A DNA stretch of 64,000 nt from Gemmatimonadota bacterium (GTDB lineage: Bacteria > Gemmatimonadota > Gemmatimonadetes > Gemmatimonadales > Gemmatimonadaceae), in NCBI GenBank assembly GCA_947463135.1, contig CANHTA010000003.1, forward strand, positions 1 to 64,000, read 5' to 3'. The position numbers and the translations under genes were made by a program. A model generated the notes under the pieces. It was not told the DNA's origin. It made no database searches and was given only the letters and a program-made list of their open reading frames with translations. Below are positions 1 through 9,131 of the stretch, one piece after another; the first letter of the stretch is position 1; the number at the start of each line of letters is the position of its first letter.

Positions 1-148
1 AGACGCCCCCGATGTAGTGTCCAAACGTTCCCTCACGGCTCGCCAGCCATGCGCGCACGACGTCGTCGCCCTCAGGCGCGGGTCCGTATGACATCGTCTC
101 GAAGATTTCGCGGACGGAACCGCCGGGTGGAGTTGCTTTGCGAGCCAT
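1..148 (-). CDS. Aldehyde dehydrogenase family protein (N-terminal fragment)
   Basis: The reading frame begins at an ATG 5 bp after the deoC stop and runs off the left edge of the window, so only about 49 residues are visible and the ORF track misses it. The N-terminus contains a stretch like MSYGPAPEGDDVVRAWL followed by FGHYIGG, which resembles the N-terminal lead-in of bacterial NAD(P)-dependent aldehyde dehydrogenases just before the Rossmann domain. No catalytic Cys or Glu can be seen because the gene is cut. The position directly behind deoC on the same strand suggests co-transcription and a role in oxidising the acetaldehyde released by DeoC; that role is inference. Confidence 0.7.
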   Translation of the reverse strand, partial: MARKATPPGGSVREIFETMSYGPAPEGDDVVRAWLASREGTFGHYIGGV

Positions 149-153
149 CGGGG

Positions 154-1203
154 TCACACCATGGGTTGGCGATGAGCCGCGGCGTAGCGGCCCGTCACGA
201 AATGTTCGAGCTGGCGTTCGACGTCGGTGAGCAGCCCGCTGGCTCCAAAACGGAAGAGGTGCGGGCGCAACCAACGATCCCCGAGCTCCTCCTTCATGAG
301 GATGAGCCAATCGAGCGCCTGCTTGGCGGTACGAATGCCACCTGCCGGCTTAAACCCCACTTCAGCACCCGTACGCGATCCGAAGTCGCGGATCATACGC
401 GTCATCACCAGTCCCACGGGCAGGGTGGCGTTGGTGGGTTCCTTCCCCGTGCTGGTCTTGATGAAATCGGCACCAGCCATCATGGCAACCTGACTGGCGC
501 GCGCCACGTTCGTGAGCGTCGCGAGCTCGCCCACGCCCAGAATGGCCTTGAGATGCGCCGCGCCACAGGCTTCACGAAAGGCGCGCACTTCGTCGTACAG
601 GGCCTGCCAGTTTCCGGTGAGGACGTGTGCGCGTGTAATGACGATGTCAATTTCCGTGGCGCCCGCGGCCACCGACGCGTGAATCTCTGCCACCCGCTGC
701 TCAAATGGTGACAGGCCGGCGGGGAAGCCGGTAGAGACCGCGGCCACGGGAACGCCCGACCCCTCAAGCGCTTGCACCGCGAGGGCGACGTATTGGTGAT
801 ACACACACACCGCGCCAACCGTGACCCCGAGATCGCGCACACCAAGCGCCTCCACGAGGTCTTGCCGCAGGGGATGCCGGGCTTTCGCACACAGACGGCG
901 CACATTTCCGGGGGTATCATCACCGGCAAGCGTGGTTAAGTCCATGCAGGAGATCGCGCGCAGCAACCACGCGGCTTGCCATTCCTTTTTTACCGTCCGC
1001 CGGCCGCCAAGCGCGGCCACCCGGCGTTCCACCGCACTGCGATTCACCCGCGTGGCCCGCACCAGCGCGAGGTCGAGGGCCGTGCCCGGATTCCGTGCCG
1101 GCGGCACGTCGGGCGCGAGTCCGGTAGGCCACTGTCCCCTCTGGGGCGGCTCGGTGTCCGATACACGGATCGAGCGGGGGGCATGTAAAGGCGTCACAGT
1201 CAT
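154..1203 (-). CDS. deoC: Deoxyribose-phosphate aldolase
   Basis: Class I aldolase that cleaves 2-deoxyribose-5-phosphate to glyceraldehyde-3-phosphate and acetaldehyde in cytosolic deoxynucleoside catabolism. The Schiff-base lysine region is visible as ADFIKTSTGK around residues 247-256, and the second conserved lysine segment as GFKPAGGIRTAKQAL around 284-298. At 349 residues it is longer than the short enterobacterial enzymes because of an N-terminal extension of about 90 residues, closer to the long DeoC subgroup. The first in-frame ATG in the track is used; a shorter start is possible. It lies 5 bp upstream of an aldehyde dehydrogenase on the same strand, a pairing that would carry deoxyribose carbon through acetaldehyde to acetate. 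Identification is firm. Confidence 0.93.
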   Translation of the reverse strand: MTVTPLHAPRSIRVSDTEPPQRGQWPTGLAPDVPPARNPGTALDLALVRATRVNRSAVERRVAALGGRRTVKKEWQAAWLLRAISCMDLTTLAGDDTPGNVRRLCAKARHPLRQDLVEALGVRDLGVTVGAVCVYHQYVALAVQALEGSGVPVAAVSTGFPAGLSPFEQRVAEIHASVAAGATEIDIVITRAHVLTGNWQALYDEVRAFREACGAAHLKAILGVGELATLTNVARASQVAMMAGADFIKTSTGKEPTNATLPVGLVMTRMIRDFGSRTGAEVGFKPAGGIRTAKQALDWLILMKEELGDRWLRPHLFRFGASGLLTDVERQLEHFVTGRYAAAHRQPMV

Positions 1204-1330
1204 AACCCATCCAATCTAGACGATAGTCCAGCACGGCGCGCCACCAGTACCGGGGAAAGTGGCCCTCAAGTTTGCGGGCGCCCGTTCCGACACTACAGCA
1301 TGGCAGTAAGCACCCCGACCATACGAGACC

Positions 1331-2020
1331 ATGCCTTCACCACGTCCCACCCATCTGCTCGCCGTGCTCTTTACGGCAGTCCCCACCCTGCTGGCGTTTC
1401 CCGGTTGTACCAAAACCGTGGAACCCCCGACGGCGTCACGCCTGTCCATTGTTCAGGGGCACTTCCAGACGGCGGCAGCAGGCACGCAGCTTCTCACGCC
1501 CGTGGTGCTCCGGGTGCTTGGCACCGACGGTGCCCCCATCGCCAAGATTCCGGTGAGCTTTAATGTGCTCGCCGGCGGGGGCTCCGTTGACCCGGGTACG
1601 GTGGTCAGCGACGCCAACGGCGAAGTCAAGGCACGGTGGACACTCGGTCCGGCGGCGCAGATTCAAACGCTGACGGGTGTGGCGCCCGGCGTGGAACCTG
1701 TGACGCTGAGTGCAAACGGCGTCGTGGCCAGTGAACTGACGGTGGTGCAAGGCAACAACCAAACCGCCAAGGCAGGCACCGCACTCACCGTCCAGATCGT
1801 CTTGCGGGTCACGGGTGGCGCCAACGTCCCGATTCCCGGCCAAACCATCGGTCTCGCCATTACGGGCGGCGGCGGCAGCCTCTCGCCGGTATCGGCTGTT
1901 ACGAACGCGTTGGGAGAGGTGACCGTTCGCTGGACGCTGGGGCCGCAGCTTGGCCTCCAGACGGCCACCGCCACCGCCGGAGCACTCGGCCCCCTCGCCA
2001 TCACGGCCATCGCGAATTAA
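1331..2020 (+). CDS. Lipoprotein with two tandem Ig-like (Big-1 type) repeats
   Basis: The N-terminus has a hydrophobic signal segment ending in a lipobox-like AFPGC around residue 26, so the mature protein is probably lipidated and sits in the cell envelope. The rest is two homologous repeats of roughly 95 residues. They open with RLSIVQGHFQTAAAGT and ELTVVQGNNQTAKAGT, and both carry a VSDANGEV/VTNALGEV turn followed by the shared RWTLGP motif. This is the pattern of invasin/intimin-like Big-1 folds, which are rich in beta strands. No catalytic motif is visible. A role in surface display or protein-protein contact is inference. A strong terminator-like hairpin follows the stop, so the gene is probably monocistronic. 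Confidence 0.8.
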   Translation: MPSPRPTHLLAVLFTAVPTLLAFPGCTKTVEPPTASRLSIVQGHFQTAAAGTQLLTPVVLRVLGTDGAPIAKIPVSFNVLAGGGSVDPGTVVSDANGEVKARWTLGPAAQIQTLTGVAPGVEPVTLSANGVVASELTVVQGNNQTAKAGTALTVQIVLRVTGGANVPIPGQTIGLAITGGGGSLSPVSAVTNALGEVTVRWTLGPQLGLQTATATAGALGPLAITAIAN

Positions 2021-2046
2021 CCGGCCCGCCACCTGCGGCCCCAAGG

Positions 2047-2092
2047 CCCCGTCGTCGGTTCGCACTCTCTGCGAACTCGCGACGGGGTTGTT
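2047..2092 (+). terminator. Rho-independent terminator-like hairpin after the Ig-like lipoprotein
   Basis: The outer stem CCCCGTCG pairs with CGACGGGG and an inner stem TTCGCA pairs with TGCGAA across a CTCTC loop, followed by a T-rich TTGTTT tract. It sits about 27 bp after the lipoprotein stop and upstream of the SDR gene. Confidence 0.75.
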
Positions 2093-2147
2093 TCGTTGTT
2101 CTCAGGTCGCCGTCGCCGCGACGCGACCTGACCCTGACACTGCCATA

Positions 2148-3089
2148 GTGAACAGCGCATCCACATCCCCTCTTGCGGGAAAGACCGTTATCGTGACCGG
2201 TGCCAGCGATGGTATCGGGAAGGCCGCCGTTCGCGCCTACGCCGCCGCTGGTGCGTCGGTGGTGATGGTGGGCCGCAACGAGGCAAAAACCGCCGCCGCT
2301 GCGCGGGCGATTATGAGCGATCTCCGGATGGTCGCCGGCACGGGCTCCACCGAACGGGGGATTACGTGGGAGATTGCCGACCTCGCGCAGCAGGACGCGG
2401 TACGCGATCTGGCCGACCGCCTTCGCGCGCGCCTGCCACGCATTGATGTGCTGGCCAATAATGCCGGCGCGATGTTTCTGGAGCGCGACGTCACCGCGGA
2501 CGGATTCGAGCGGACCTTTGCCTTGAACCATCTGAGTTATGTCACCCTCACGACCTATCTGCTGGCACCGCTGATCGCGGCCTCGCGTCCGGGCGCCCCG
2601 GCGCGAATTGTGAACGTGTCCAGTCGCGCCCATCAGCAGGCGCACCCCCGGCTGGACGACCTCCAGCTGGCGCGCCATTACGGGGGATGGCGACAATACG
2701 CGAACTCGAAACTGTACAACATCTGGTTTACCCGTGCGTTGGCGCGCAGACTCGATCCATCGCGGGTGGTAACCCATGCCATGCACCCCGGCGTTGTGCG
2801 CACGCGCTTTGCCACCAACAACGGACGCATGGGGCGAGTGCTGCGCCGTGTAATGGACCTCGTGTCCATCACACCGGCCCAGGGCGCAGATACGCTGGTG
2901 TGGCTCTCGCACGCTCCCGAGGCCGGAACCGGATCCGGCGACTATTGGGTGAACCGCCGCCGCGTGACCCCATCGCGCACGGCTCGTGACGACGAGCGCG
3001 CCGAGAGGCTCTGGGAGGCGACGTGCCGCTTGACGGGGCTGAACATGGACCAGGCCATCTCCGACGCGATGACCCATGCCGTGGCGTGA
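2148..3089 (+). CDS. Short-chain dehydrogenase/reductase (retinol-dehydrogenase-like)
   Basis: NAD(P)-dependent Rossmann oxidoreductase of the classical SDR family; substrate not predictable. The cofactor glycine motif reads TGASDGIGKAA near the N-terminus, NNAGA follows at the end of beta-4, the catalytic Ser lies in NVSSRAHQ and the Tyr/Lys pair in YANSK. The ORF track extends this frame upstream to 1950, but that part overlaps the previous gene and its terminator. The GTG at 2148 gives a compact protein of about 313 residues starting a few residues before the first beta strand and is preferred. The last 14 bases overlap the start of the ABC1-kinase gene, so the two are probably translationally coupled. 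Confidence 0.85.
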   Translation: MNSASTSPLAGKTVIVTGASDGIGKAAVRAYAAAGASVVMVGRNEAKTAAAARAIMSDLRMVAGTGSTERGITWEIADLAQQDAVRDLADRLRARLPRIDVLANNAGAMFLERDVTADGFERTFALNHLSYVTLTTYLLAPLIAASRPGAPARIVNVSSRAHQQAHPRLDDLQLARHYGGWRQYANSKLYNIWFTRALARRLDPSRVVTHAMHPGVVRTRFATNNGRMGRVLRRVMDLVSITPAQGADTLVWLSHAPEAGTGSGDYWVNRRRVTPSRTARDDERAERLWEATCRLTGLNMDQAISDAMTHAVA

Positions 3090-4500
3090 CCTTCCGCGGC
3101 TGGTCGCGATTCTGTGGCGACTGGTGCCCATGGTGGTGTCCTTCCTCCGGGATCGGCGGCGCTGGATTCGACGGGGTGGGCCGATTGAGCGGTCTCCCGC
3201 TTTCCACGAGCGTCGGGCACGCCGCGTGGTACGCGACCTCGCCGCGCTGGGACCAGCCTTTGTGAAGCTTGCGCAGATCTTTGCGAGCCGCGCAGACCTG
3301 GTGCCTGAACCGTATTTGGCCGCCCTTGGAACGCTGACCGACCGGGTCCCACCGGTTCCCTGGGCACAGCTCCGCGCCGAGCTGCAGCAGGCGTGGCAGG
3401 CCGATCCGGACCACATCGTGGATCAGCTCGACCCATCACCGCTCGCGGCGGGGTCACTTGGTCAGGTACATCGTGCGCGCTATCAAGGGCGGGATGTGGT
3501 GGTGAAGATTCTGCGCCCACGCGTAGAGGCTGTCGTGGTGCGCGACGTGCGGTTGGCACGCGCCATCGTGAACGCGGTGTACGCGCGTTTCCCGCACCAT
3601 CACGTGCTGGGATTCCGGGTCGTGCTGGACGAGTTTGCGCGACACGTTGGCGAAGAGATGGACTTCGAGCGCGAAGCCATGCAATGCATGAAGATGCGCG
3701 AACGTTTTCTGGATGAACCACGCCTGCGTATTCCGAGGGTGGAAACAGCGCTGACACGCCGCAATGTGCTTGTGCTGGAGTTCATGGAGGGGACGCGGAT
3801 TGATGCCCTCGATGCGCAGATTGCGCGCGGTGACGTCTCCCCGCGCGCGCTGGTGGAAACGCTGATTGAAAGCTACGCGCGCATGATGCTGCGGGACGGT
3901 GTGTTTCATGCGGATCCGCACGCCGGCAATTTGCTGGTGGATGCCGAAGGCCGCATCGTGTTGCTCGATTTCGGCATGGTCATCGATGTGGACATTCCGG
4001 TTCGGAAGGCGCTGTTCGAAACCATTCTGGCCGCGATCCGGCGTGATGCGGACGCCACAGCGGCTGGGTTCTTCGCACTGGGCATGGTGGCGCCAGGCAC
4101 AACGCCGGACGCGATGAGCAACCTCGTGCGCGTGCTCCTCGACATCGCGTATCAGGACACCGCGATGGAGGATCGGGCGCGGGCGATTGCGGATCGAGTC
4201 ATGCGCGAACTCTTCAACTGGCCGATCGTCCTGCCCGGCGAGTTGGTGTACTTCGCCCGCACGGCGGCGCTGATTGAAGGCGTTGGTGGGCGGTATGACC
4301 GCCACTTCAACAGCATCAAGGTGGCCTCGCCGGTGGTGCTCAAACTCCGTCGCGAGATCCTCACCGTGCTCCTCGGCGACGAGGGAACGCGCGAACCGAT
4401 CATTACCTTCGCCGCCACGCTCGGCGCCTTAGCCGGCGGCGCCACGGCGGTCCTCAGTCGCACATGGCGACGGTGGCAACGCACCCCCGCCCCGTTCTAG
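3076..4500 (+). CDS. ABC1/UbiB (AarF) family atypical protein kinase
   Basis: ADCK/UbiB-like kinase-fold protein of the family linked to ubiquinone or other isoprenoid-lipid metabolism. Visible landmarks in order are the KxGQ-region sequence FVKLAQIFASRADL (residues about 61-75), the P-loop equivalent LAAGSLGQVH, the beta-3 lysine in VVVKILRP, the ExD motif in EEMDFEREA, the catalytic-loop sequence HADPHAGN and the metal-binding LDFGM. C-terminal hydrophobic segments would allow membrane association. The KxGQ glycine is replaced by alanine (KLAQ). The start overlaps the SDR by 14 bp. The stop codon shares a CTAG tetranucleotide with the stop of the convergent tamB gene. Family assignment is firm; the lipid substrate is unknown. 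Confidence 0.9.
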   Translation: MPWRDLPRLVAILWRLVPMVVSFLRDRRRWIRRGGPIERSPAFHERRARRVVRDLAALGPAFVKLAQIFASRADLVPEPYLAALGTLTDRVPPVPWAQLRAELQQAWQADPDHIVDQLDPSPLAAGSLGQVHRARYQGRDVVVKILRPRVEAVVVRDVRLARAIVNAVYARFPHHHVLGFRVVLDEFARHVGEEMDFEREAMQCMKMRERFLDEPRLRIPRVETALTRRNVLVLEFMEGTRIDALDAQIARGDVSPRALVETLIESYARMMLRDGVFHADPHAGNLLVDAEGRIVLLDFGMVIDVDIPVRKALFETILAAIRRDADATAAGFFALGMVAPGTTPDAMSNLVRVLLDIAYQDTAMEDRARAIADRVMRELFNWPIVLPGELVYFARTAALIEGVGGRYDRHFNSIKVASPVVLKLRREILTVLLGDEGTREPIITFAATLGALAGGATAVLSRTWRRWQRTPAPF

Positions 4501-7500
4501 AAGATCCACTCGCGGAAGAGATCAAACCCGAACTGGAGCCGTGGGAAACCATTGGTGCCGAGCTGGGTGCACGGAGCAGAGCCCGGATCCATACCGATCT
4601 GGCCGGTGAGGTTGCGACTCAGTCGATATTCGGCGGCCAGTCCGATCCAGAGCGACGAGCGCGTGGACGACGCACTCCCCCGACAGACACCGGTGTTGGC
4701 GCGAAGGAAGGTGCGCTCACCGAGCTGTTTCCCGGCACTGATGCTGAGGTTGTCCAACAGGGAGAGGGCCGAGAGATCCTGCCGCGACTGCCCACCGGCG
4801 GTGGTAACCTGAATCGTGTTGATGCCCGGTAGGAACCGCTGAAGCACACCTTCCATGGCGCCACCAACTGACGGCAGCAGCACCCCCGTGACCGCGCGAA
4901 CGGTGCTTTGACTTGCCCCGTCCAGCGCAAAGGTGGGTGCACCGAAAATCAGCAGCGAGATGATCTCCGACTCTGGCGCATTGGCATAGAGTGGATCCGA
5001 GCTGGAGAGCGTGAGCACCGGCACGTCGTAGCTCCCACCGATATGCACACGAACCGGTATGGCGCTCCCGCCCGCCACGCGGACGGTATTGGTGGCGCTG
5101 ATATCGAGTGTGGGAGCAATCGCGCTGCTCCCGAAAAAGCGCACGCGACCAGAGTCTACGCTGAAGCTTCGGCTGGAGACGCCAAGATCGAGTCGGTACT
5201 GCCCCCGGTTGGCATTGATCTCCCCGTCAAGTGCGAGGCGGTCTCCGCTCATCGCCACGGCCAGTCCACCCGAGATTTTGATGCGCGACTCCGGTGTCTG
5301 CACCCACACCTCATTGCCCAGATCCACCCGGGCGTTCTCAACACTCACGAAGGAACCCAACGCCGCGAGTGACCGCGCGGCCGTTTCGGCCACCGGGATA
5401 TCATCGGCGCCCAGAAACTCGCGCGCCGCTTCCGATGAGAGATCGAGCGCGTTGCGCGCACCGAGCGGGTCGACCACGATGTTCGCTCTGGGCACAAAAA
5501 TGGCGCCGCTGAGCGTGGGACGACTGAGACGTCCCTTCAGGGACACATTACCGCTGAGATTGAGATCGGTGCCGTCGCGCTGCCTCGACAAGGCGGTGTT
5601 GTTGGCCACGACCGTGAGCGCCAGCGTGGTTGGCTCACCGGCATGAAAATGCAGGACCCCTGACGCCCCAATGGTATCGAGCGCTCCACCACTGCGCAGA
5701 TACAGCTGTTCGAGGATCAGCGAATCTTCCGCCGCCCGCAGCACGACCCGACCGTCAACGGGCTCGATGTTGAGGTCGCGGAGAAACGCGCCAACGTCGC
5801 TCGCGGTCATGGAGCCACGCGCCACGGGGCGGTCCATGTTGCCGCTCAACGCCAGCTGCCCGGTGACGCGTCCGCGAAGTCGACGCACACCCTCAATGGC
5901 CAGAGGCAGCGCGTCGAGGCGGACCGAGTCGGCGGTAATGAGAGCGTCAACCTGATCGGAGAGCAGCCGCTCATTCACCGACCCGATCGCGAGATCGACC
6001 GGAACGCGTGCCTCCGCACGAAGTGCCCCACCGAGCGAATCAGTGAGCTCCGCGCTTGCGACGAGCTTGCGGTCGGCGTACTGCCCCACGGACCGGATCG
6101 GCGGCAGCTGAATGGCCCCAATACCGAGGGAGTCGTAGCGCACCCCCCAGGTGAGACGTGGCAGGAGGCGCGTTCCGGTGAGTTCGACCGCTCCCGTCAT
6201 AGTGCCACCAAACGCGGGGGTCCCCGCCACGAGCGCGGCGATTTCACCCACGGGGAACTGATCGAGTCGGATGTCACCGCGAATCGCCTTCGCGGTGGGG
6301 AGCGTCGCCGCCGCCGTGAGCACCCCACCGACACTCGAGCGCAGCTCGACGGGCAAAAGCTGTACGCCGGCGGAATCCTGCTGCAACCGCAGGGGCTGCG
6401 CATTCCGCCATACCACCTGATCGTAGGAGAGCTGCAGCGAATCAAGGGCCACCGCAGACTGCAGCTGATTGCGCGAGTACATCCCGCGGGCGAGCAGATG
6501 CGCGTCGGTTTGTGAACTCACATCCAACACGAGTCGGCCACTGTCCGCGTTCGCCTGCTCCACGCGAAAGCCAATCGCCTGCAGGCGAATGGCACCAATC
6601 CCATCGATTTCGTCGGCCGTGGCCGCTCCTTCAAAGGCCGGGCGCGTGAAGACCTGCGTGGCTCTGGCCGATCCCACCACACGACCGATGTGCACCGCAC
6701 CGATTTGCAGACCGCGTGCACCGAGGGCGGCGGTCGCGCCGGCATCGGTGAGACTGCCGTACAGGTAGCCGGAGAGCGACAGATCGCCCTCAAGGGTATC
6801 TGCGGCGAGTTCGCGCAACGAGGTGGCTGCACCGCTATCGACGGGGGCAACCATGGAGGCCAGACGCCCAAGCTGCGCCCGCAGCGCACCGAGCGAGTCG
6901 GCTCGCGCCGACAGGGTTAGGGTGTCAGCGTGGAGCGAGTCGCGGGCCAGCGCCCCGCGCGCATCAAAGGTGATCCCGCCAATCTGTGCGGCAACCGAAT
7001 CGACCAACAGGCGTTCCGCCCCGAGCGACGCGCTGGCACTCACCGTGAACGCGGGTCGGTCGTCCGTTGCGCGTTGCGAGACGTCGATGAGCACCTGCCC
7101 TTCGAGCGGCACAGCGCTGGCTCGACCATTTGTGGACGCCGTATCGGACGATGGAGCGCCCTGCGCAGAGAGCGACAGCGATCCATCAATGGCGGTGGAC
7201 GGCATATCGGTGCGACCCATCCACTGCCGCACATCAAACTGATCGAGCACACCCTTCGCCGTGACCTGCCACATGCGATCGGTGAGCGCGAGCGTACCCT
7301 GCATGTCCATCGCAGGAACCACCGGACTCGAGTCGGTAGCGGCGCGCACGTCGCGACCATCGACCGCATCGAGCGCCGCCGTCCAGTGCATGACGTCCGT
7401 GGTTCCATCGAGGGTGACTCGCCCGGCAATCGACCCGAGCACGGGCACCGTCGTATCAATCCGTGCGAGTGCGCGGAGCGCCAGCGGCTCGAGCTGAAGC

Positions 7501-9131
7501 GATGCTTTGACGTACGGAGCGTTCGCAAACGCCCCGCCGTAGCGCGCGAGCACATCACCACGGAGTGCGGACCTGGTGCCAGCGGCGTCGGTCCAAACCA
7601 GCGCGACACGCGTCAGATCAACGGCATTCAGGTCCGCGCTGCGAATCACGCCGCGTGCCGAGAGTATGCCATCAATGGCGGGCATGGCCGGAAACAGCGC
7701 GGGCGAGAGGGCGCGAACCGAGCGCAGGTCCACGCGCGCAGCGTCGAGGGTCATCCCCCAGGCGCGGGGCTGCTCCCCCATGGAGACCATGCCGCGCAGC
7801 GTGACGGAGGACACCGCACCAGGCACGCGCGCATCGGCAAAGCGTGCGTCGAGCCGATCCATCTTGAGCGCTGTCAGTGGCCCGCCGTCGCGGGCAACGA
7901 GCTTCCCGGTGAACGAGCCGCGAATAGCAGGCGGCACGGCGTCGTAGCTTAAACGGCGCAGCAGATCGCTGTGCAACGGCACGAAGGCCAGGTCAACCTG
8001 CCGCAGCAACAACTGCGCCGGCGTGAGCACGACCGCGATGCCGCCCGTGATGCGCGAGGGACCGCTTTGCACATCAAGCGCCGAGAGCGCGAATTCCACA
8101 TCATCGGGATCGGCGAGCGTGCGCATCCGTACGGTGGCGGTCCCGCGTCCACTGTCAGGCAAGACATCCCAGATCCACTGCAGATCTTTAAGTCCCGCGT
8201 TCACCGCCATCGTCACGTCGTAGCGCAGCGGTCCGGGGTTGTGCCAGTCCACCGTCCCGACGGCCGTGCCGGTAGATGCGGGCAGCTGCACCTCGCTCAG
8301 ATTGAGTTGCAGCGAGTCCCCCGTCCAACGGATGCCGCCAGCGGCGTGCGCGAGCCGGAGCAGCGGATCAGAGATTGCCCCGCGCACCGTATCGATCTGC
8401 ATCGAGGCGGGTCCCTGACCGACATCAACAATGATGGCGTTATGGGCGCGAATCCGCTCGAGGTCTACCACCCGGTGCATGAAGTACGTGCCATTCGACG
8501 CGCGACGCATATCGTGCAGACTGTTCTGCAGGGCGATCACGCTATCGCGAGCCGCGCCCGTGAAGATCGGGTGCGGTGCCCATGGCGCGACCATCGAGAT
8601 GCGCCCCCCATCAACCGTGATGGTATCAATGCGGACGTCGTCACCGAAGCCGGGGGTGGAACTCGCCGGCGCCGTGGTTGTATCGCCGGAGATGATGTAG
8701 GCAATATTCCACGGTCCTTCTTCCTCGCTCTTGAGATCGAGGCGCAAGCCACGGACCGCCAGACGCGGAAGATGAATCGCGCGCTGCAGCAATCCGACGA
8801 CGTCGAAGGCGCCATCGATCTGCTGGGCCGTGACCACCGGGATACCGGCGGTGTCGAGGAGCGCCACATCTTCAAGCACGACGTGCGTGGGACCGACGGA
8901 GCGCAGCACCCCGACACGCAGCGTCCCCCGTCCACCGAACAATCCGTTGGCACGCGACACCGCCGCACTGAGCAGCCACTGGCGACCGCGCTCCGTGTGA
9001 ACGGCGAGGACGTAGGTGGTGCCTATGCCACCAAGGGTCCCAAGGAGCATCGCAGCCGTCCACCACAATCGTCGCTGACGCGACGACGGTCGGGGAGCGG
9101 CATTGATCGAGGGGTCCGAAGGCGCGGTCAT
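4497..9131 (-). CDS. tamB: Translocation/assembly module TamB
   Basis: Very large AsmA/TamB-type periplasm-spanning protein of about 1544 residues. The N-terminus has a basic segment followed by a single membrane anchor (WWTAAMLLGTLGGIGTTYVLAV). A long repetitive beta-strand region suited to the hydrophobic groove of bridge-like lipid-transfer proteins follows, and then a C-terminal DUF490-like domain with the typical SGGLAVAMSGDRLALDGE and GGSYDVPVLTLSS stretches. The ORF-track start is 44 codons upstream; the ATG used here overlaps the tamA stop by one base (TGATG) and sits directly before the anchor. Partner is the Omp85 protein encoded just upstream. Probable roles are outer-membrane protein assembly or anterograde phospholipid transport, as known for the family. 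Confidence 0.88.
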   Translation of the reverse strand: MTAPSDPSINAAPRPSSRQRRLWWTAAMLLGTLGGIGTTYVLAVHTERGRQWLLSAAVSRANGLFGGRGTLRVGVLRSVGPTHVVLEDVALLDTAGIPVVTAQQIDGAFDVVGLLQRAIHLPRLAVRGLRLDLKSEEEGPWNIAYIISGDTTTAPASSTPGFGDDVRIDTITVDGGRISMVAPWAPHPIFTGAARDSVIALQNSLHDMRRASNGTYFMHRVVDLERIRAHNAIIVDVGQGPASMQIDTVRGAISDPLLRLAHAAGGIRWTGDSLQLNLSEVQLPASTGTAVGTVDWHNPGPLRYDVTMAVNAGLKDLQWIWDVLPDSGRGTATVRMRTLADPDDVEFALSALDVQSGPSRITGGIAVVLTPAQLLLRQVDLAFVPLHSDLLRRLSYDAVPPAIRGSFTGKLVARDGGPLTALKMDRLDARFADARVPGAVSSVTLRGMVSMGEQPRAWGMTLDAARVDLRSVRALSPALFPAMPAIDGILSARGVIRSADLNAVDLTRVALVWTDAAGTRSALRGDVLARYGGAFANAPYVKASLQLEPLALRALARIDTTVPVLGSIAGRVTLDGTTDVMHWTAALDAVDGRDVRAATDSSPVVPAMDMQGTLALTDRMWQVTAKGVLDQFDVRQWMGRTDMPSTAIDGSLSLSAQGAPSSDTASTNGRASAVPLEGQVLIDVSQRATDDRPAFTVSASASLGAERLLVDSVAAQIGGITFDARGALARDSLHADTLTLSARADSLGALRAQLGRLASMVAPVDSGAATSLRELAADTLEGDLSLSGYLYGSLTDAGATAALGARGLQIGAVHIGRVVGSARATQVFTRPAFEGAATADEIDGIGAIRLQAIGFRVEQANADSGRLVLDVSSQTDAHLLARGMYSRNQLQSAVALDSLQLSYDQVVWRNAQPLRLQQDSAGVQLLPVELRSSVGGVLTAAATLPTAKAIRGDIRLDQFPVGEIAALVAGTPAFGGTMTGAVELTGTRLLPRLTWGVRYDSLGIGAIQLPPIRSVGQYADRKLVASAELTDSLGGALRAEARVPVDLAIGSVNERLLSDQVDALITADSVRLDALPLAIEGVRRLRGRVTGQLALSGNMDRPVARGSMTASDVGAFLRDLNIEPVDGRVVLRAAEDSLILEQLYLRSGGALDTIGASGVLHFHAGEPTTLALTVVANNTALSRQRDGTDLNLSGNVSLKGRLSRPTLSGAIFVPRANIVVDPLGARNALDLSSEAAREFLGADDIPVAETAARSLAALGSFVSVENARVDLGNEVWVQTPESRIKISGGLAVAMSGDRLALDGEINANRGQYRLDLGVSSRSFSVDSGRVRFFGSSAIAPTLDISATNTVRVAGGSAIPVRVHIGGSYDVPVLTLSSSDPLYANAPESEIISLLIFGAPTFALDGASQSTVRAVTGVLLPSVGGAMEGVLQRFLPGINTIQVTTAGGQSRQDLSALSLLDNLSISAGKQLGERTFLRANTGVCRGSASSTRSSLWIGLAAEYRLSRNLTGQIGMDPGSAPCTQLGTNGFPRLQFGFDLFREWIF

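Noticed and set aside
7-711. Plus-strand ORF 49-711 opposite deoC
   Set aside because: No family features and fully antisense to deoC, which has its catalytic motifs intact.
2001-3416. 471-residue minus-strand ORF opposite the SDR and kinase genes
   Set aside because: Basic, low-complexity shadow of two well-supported plus-strand genes.
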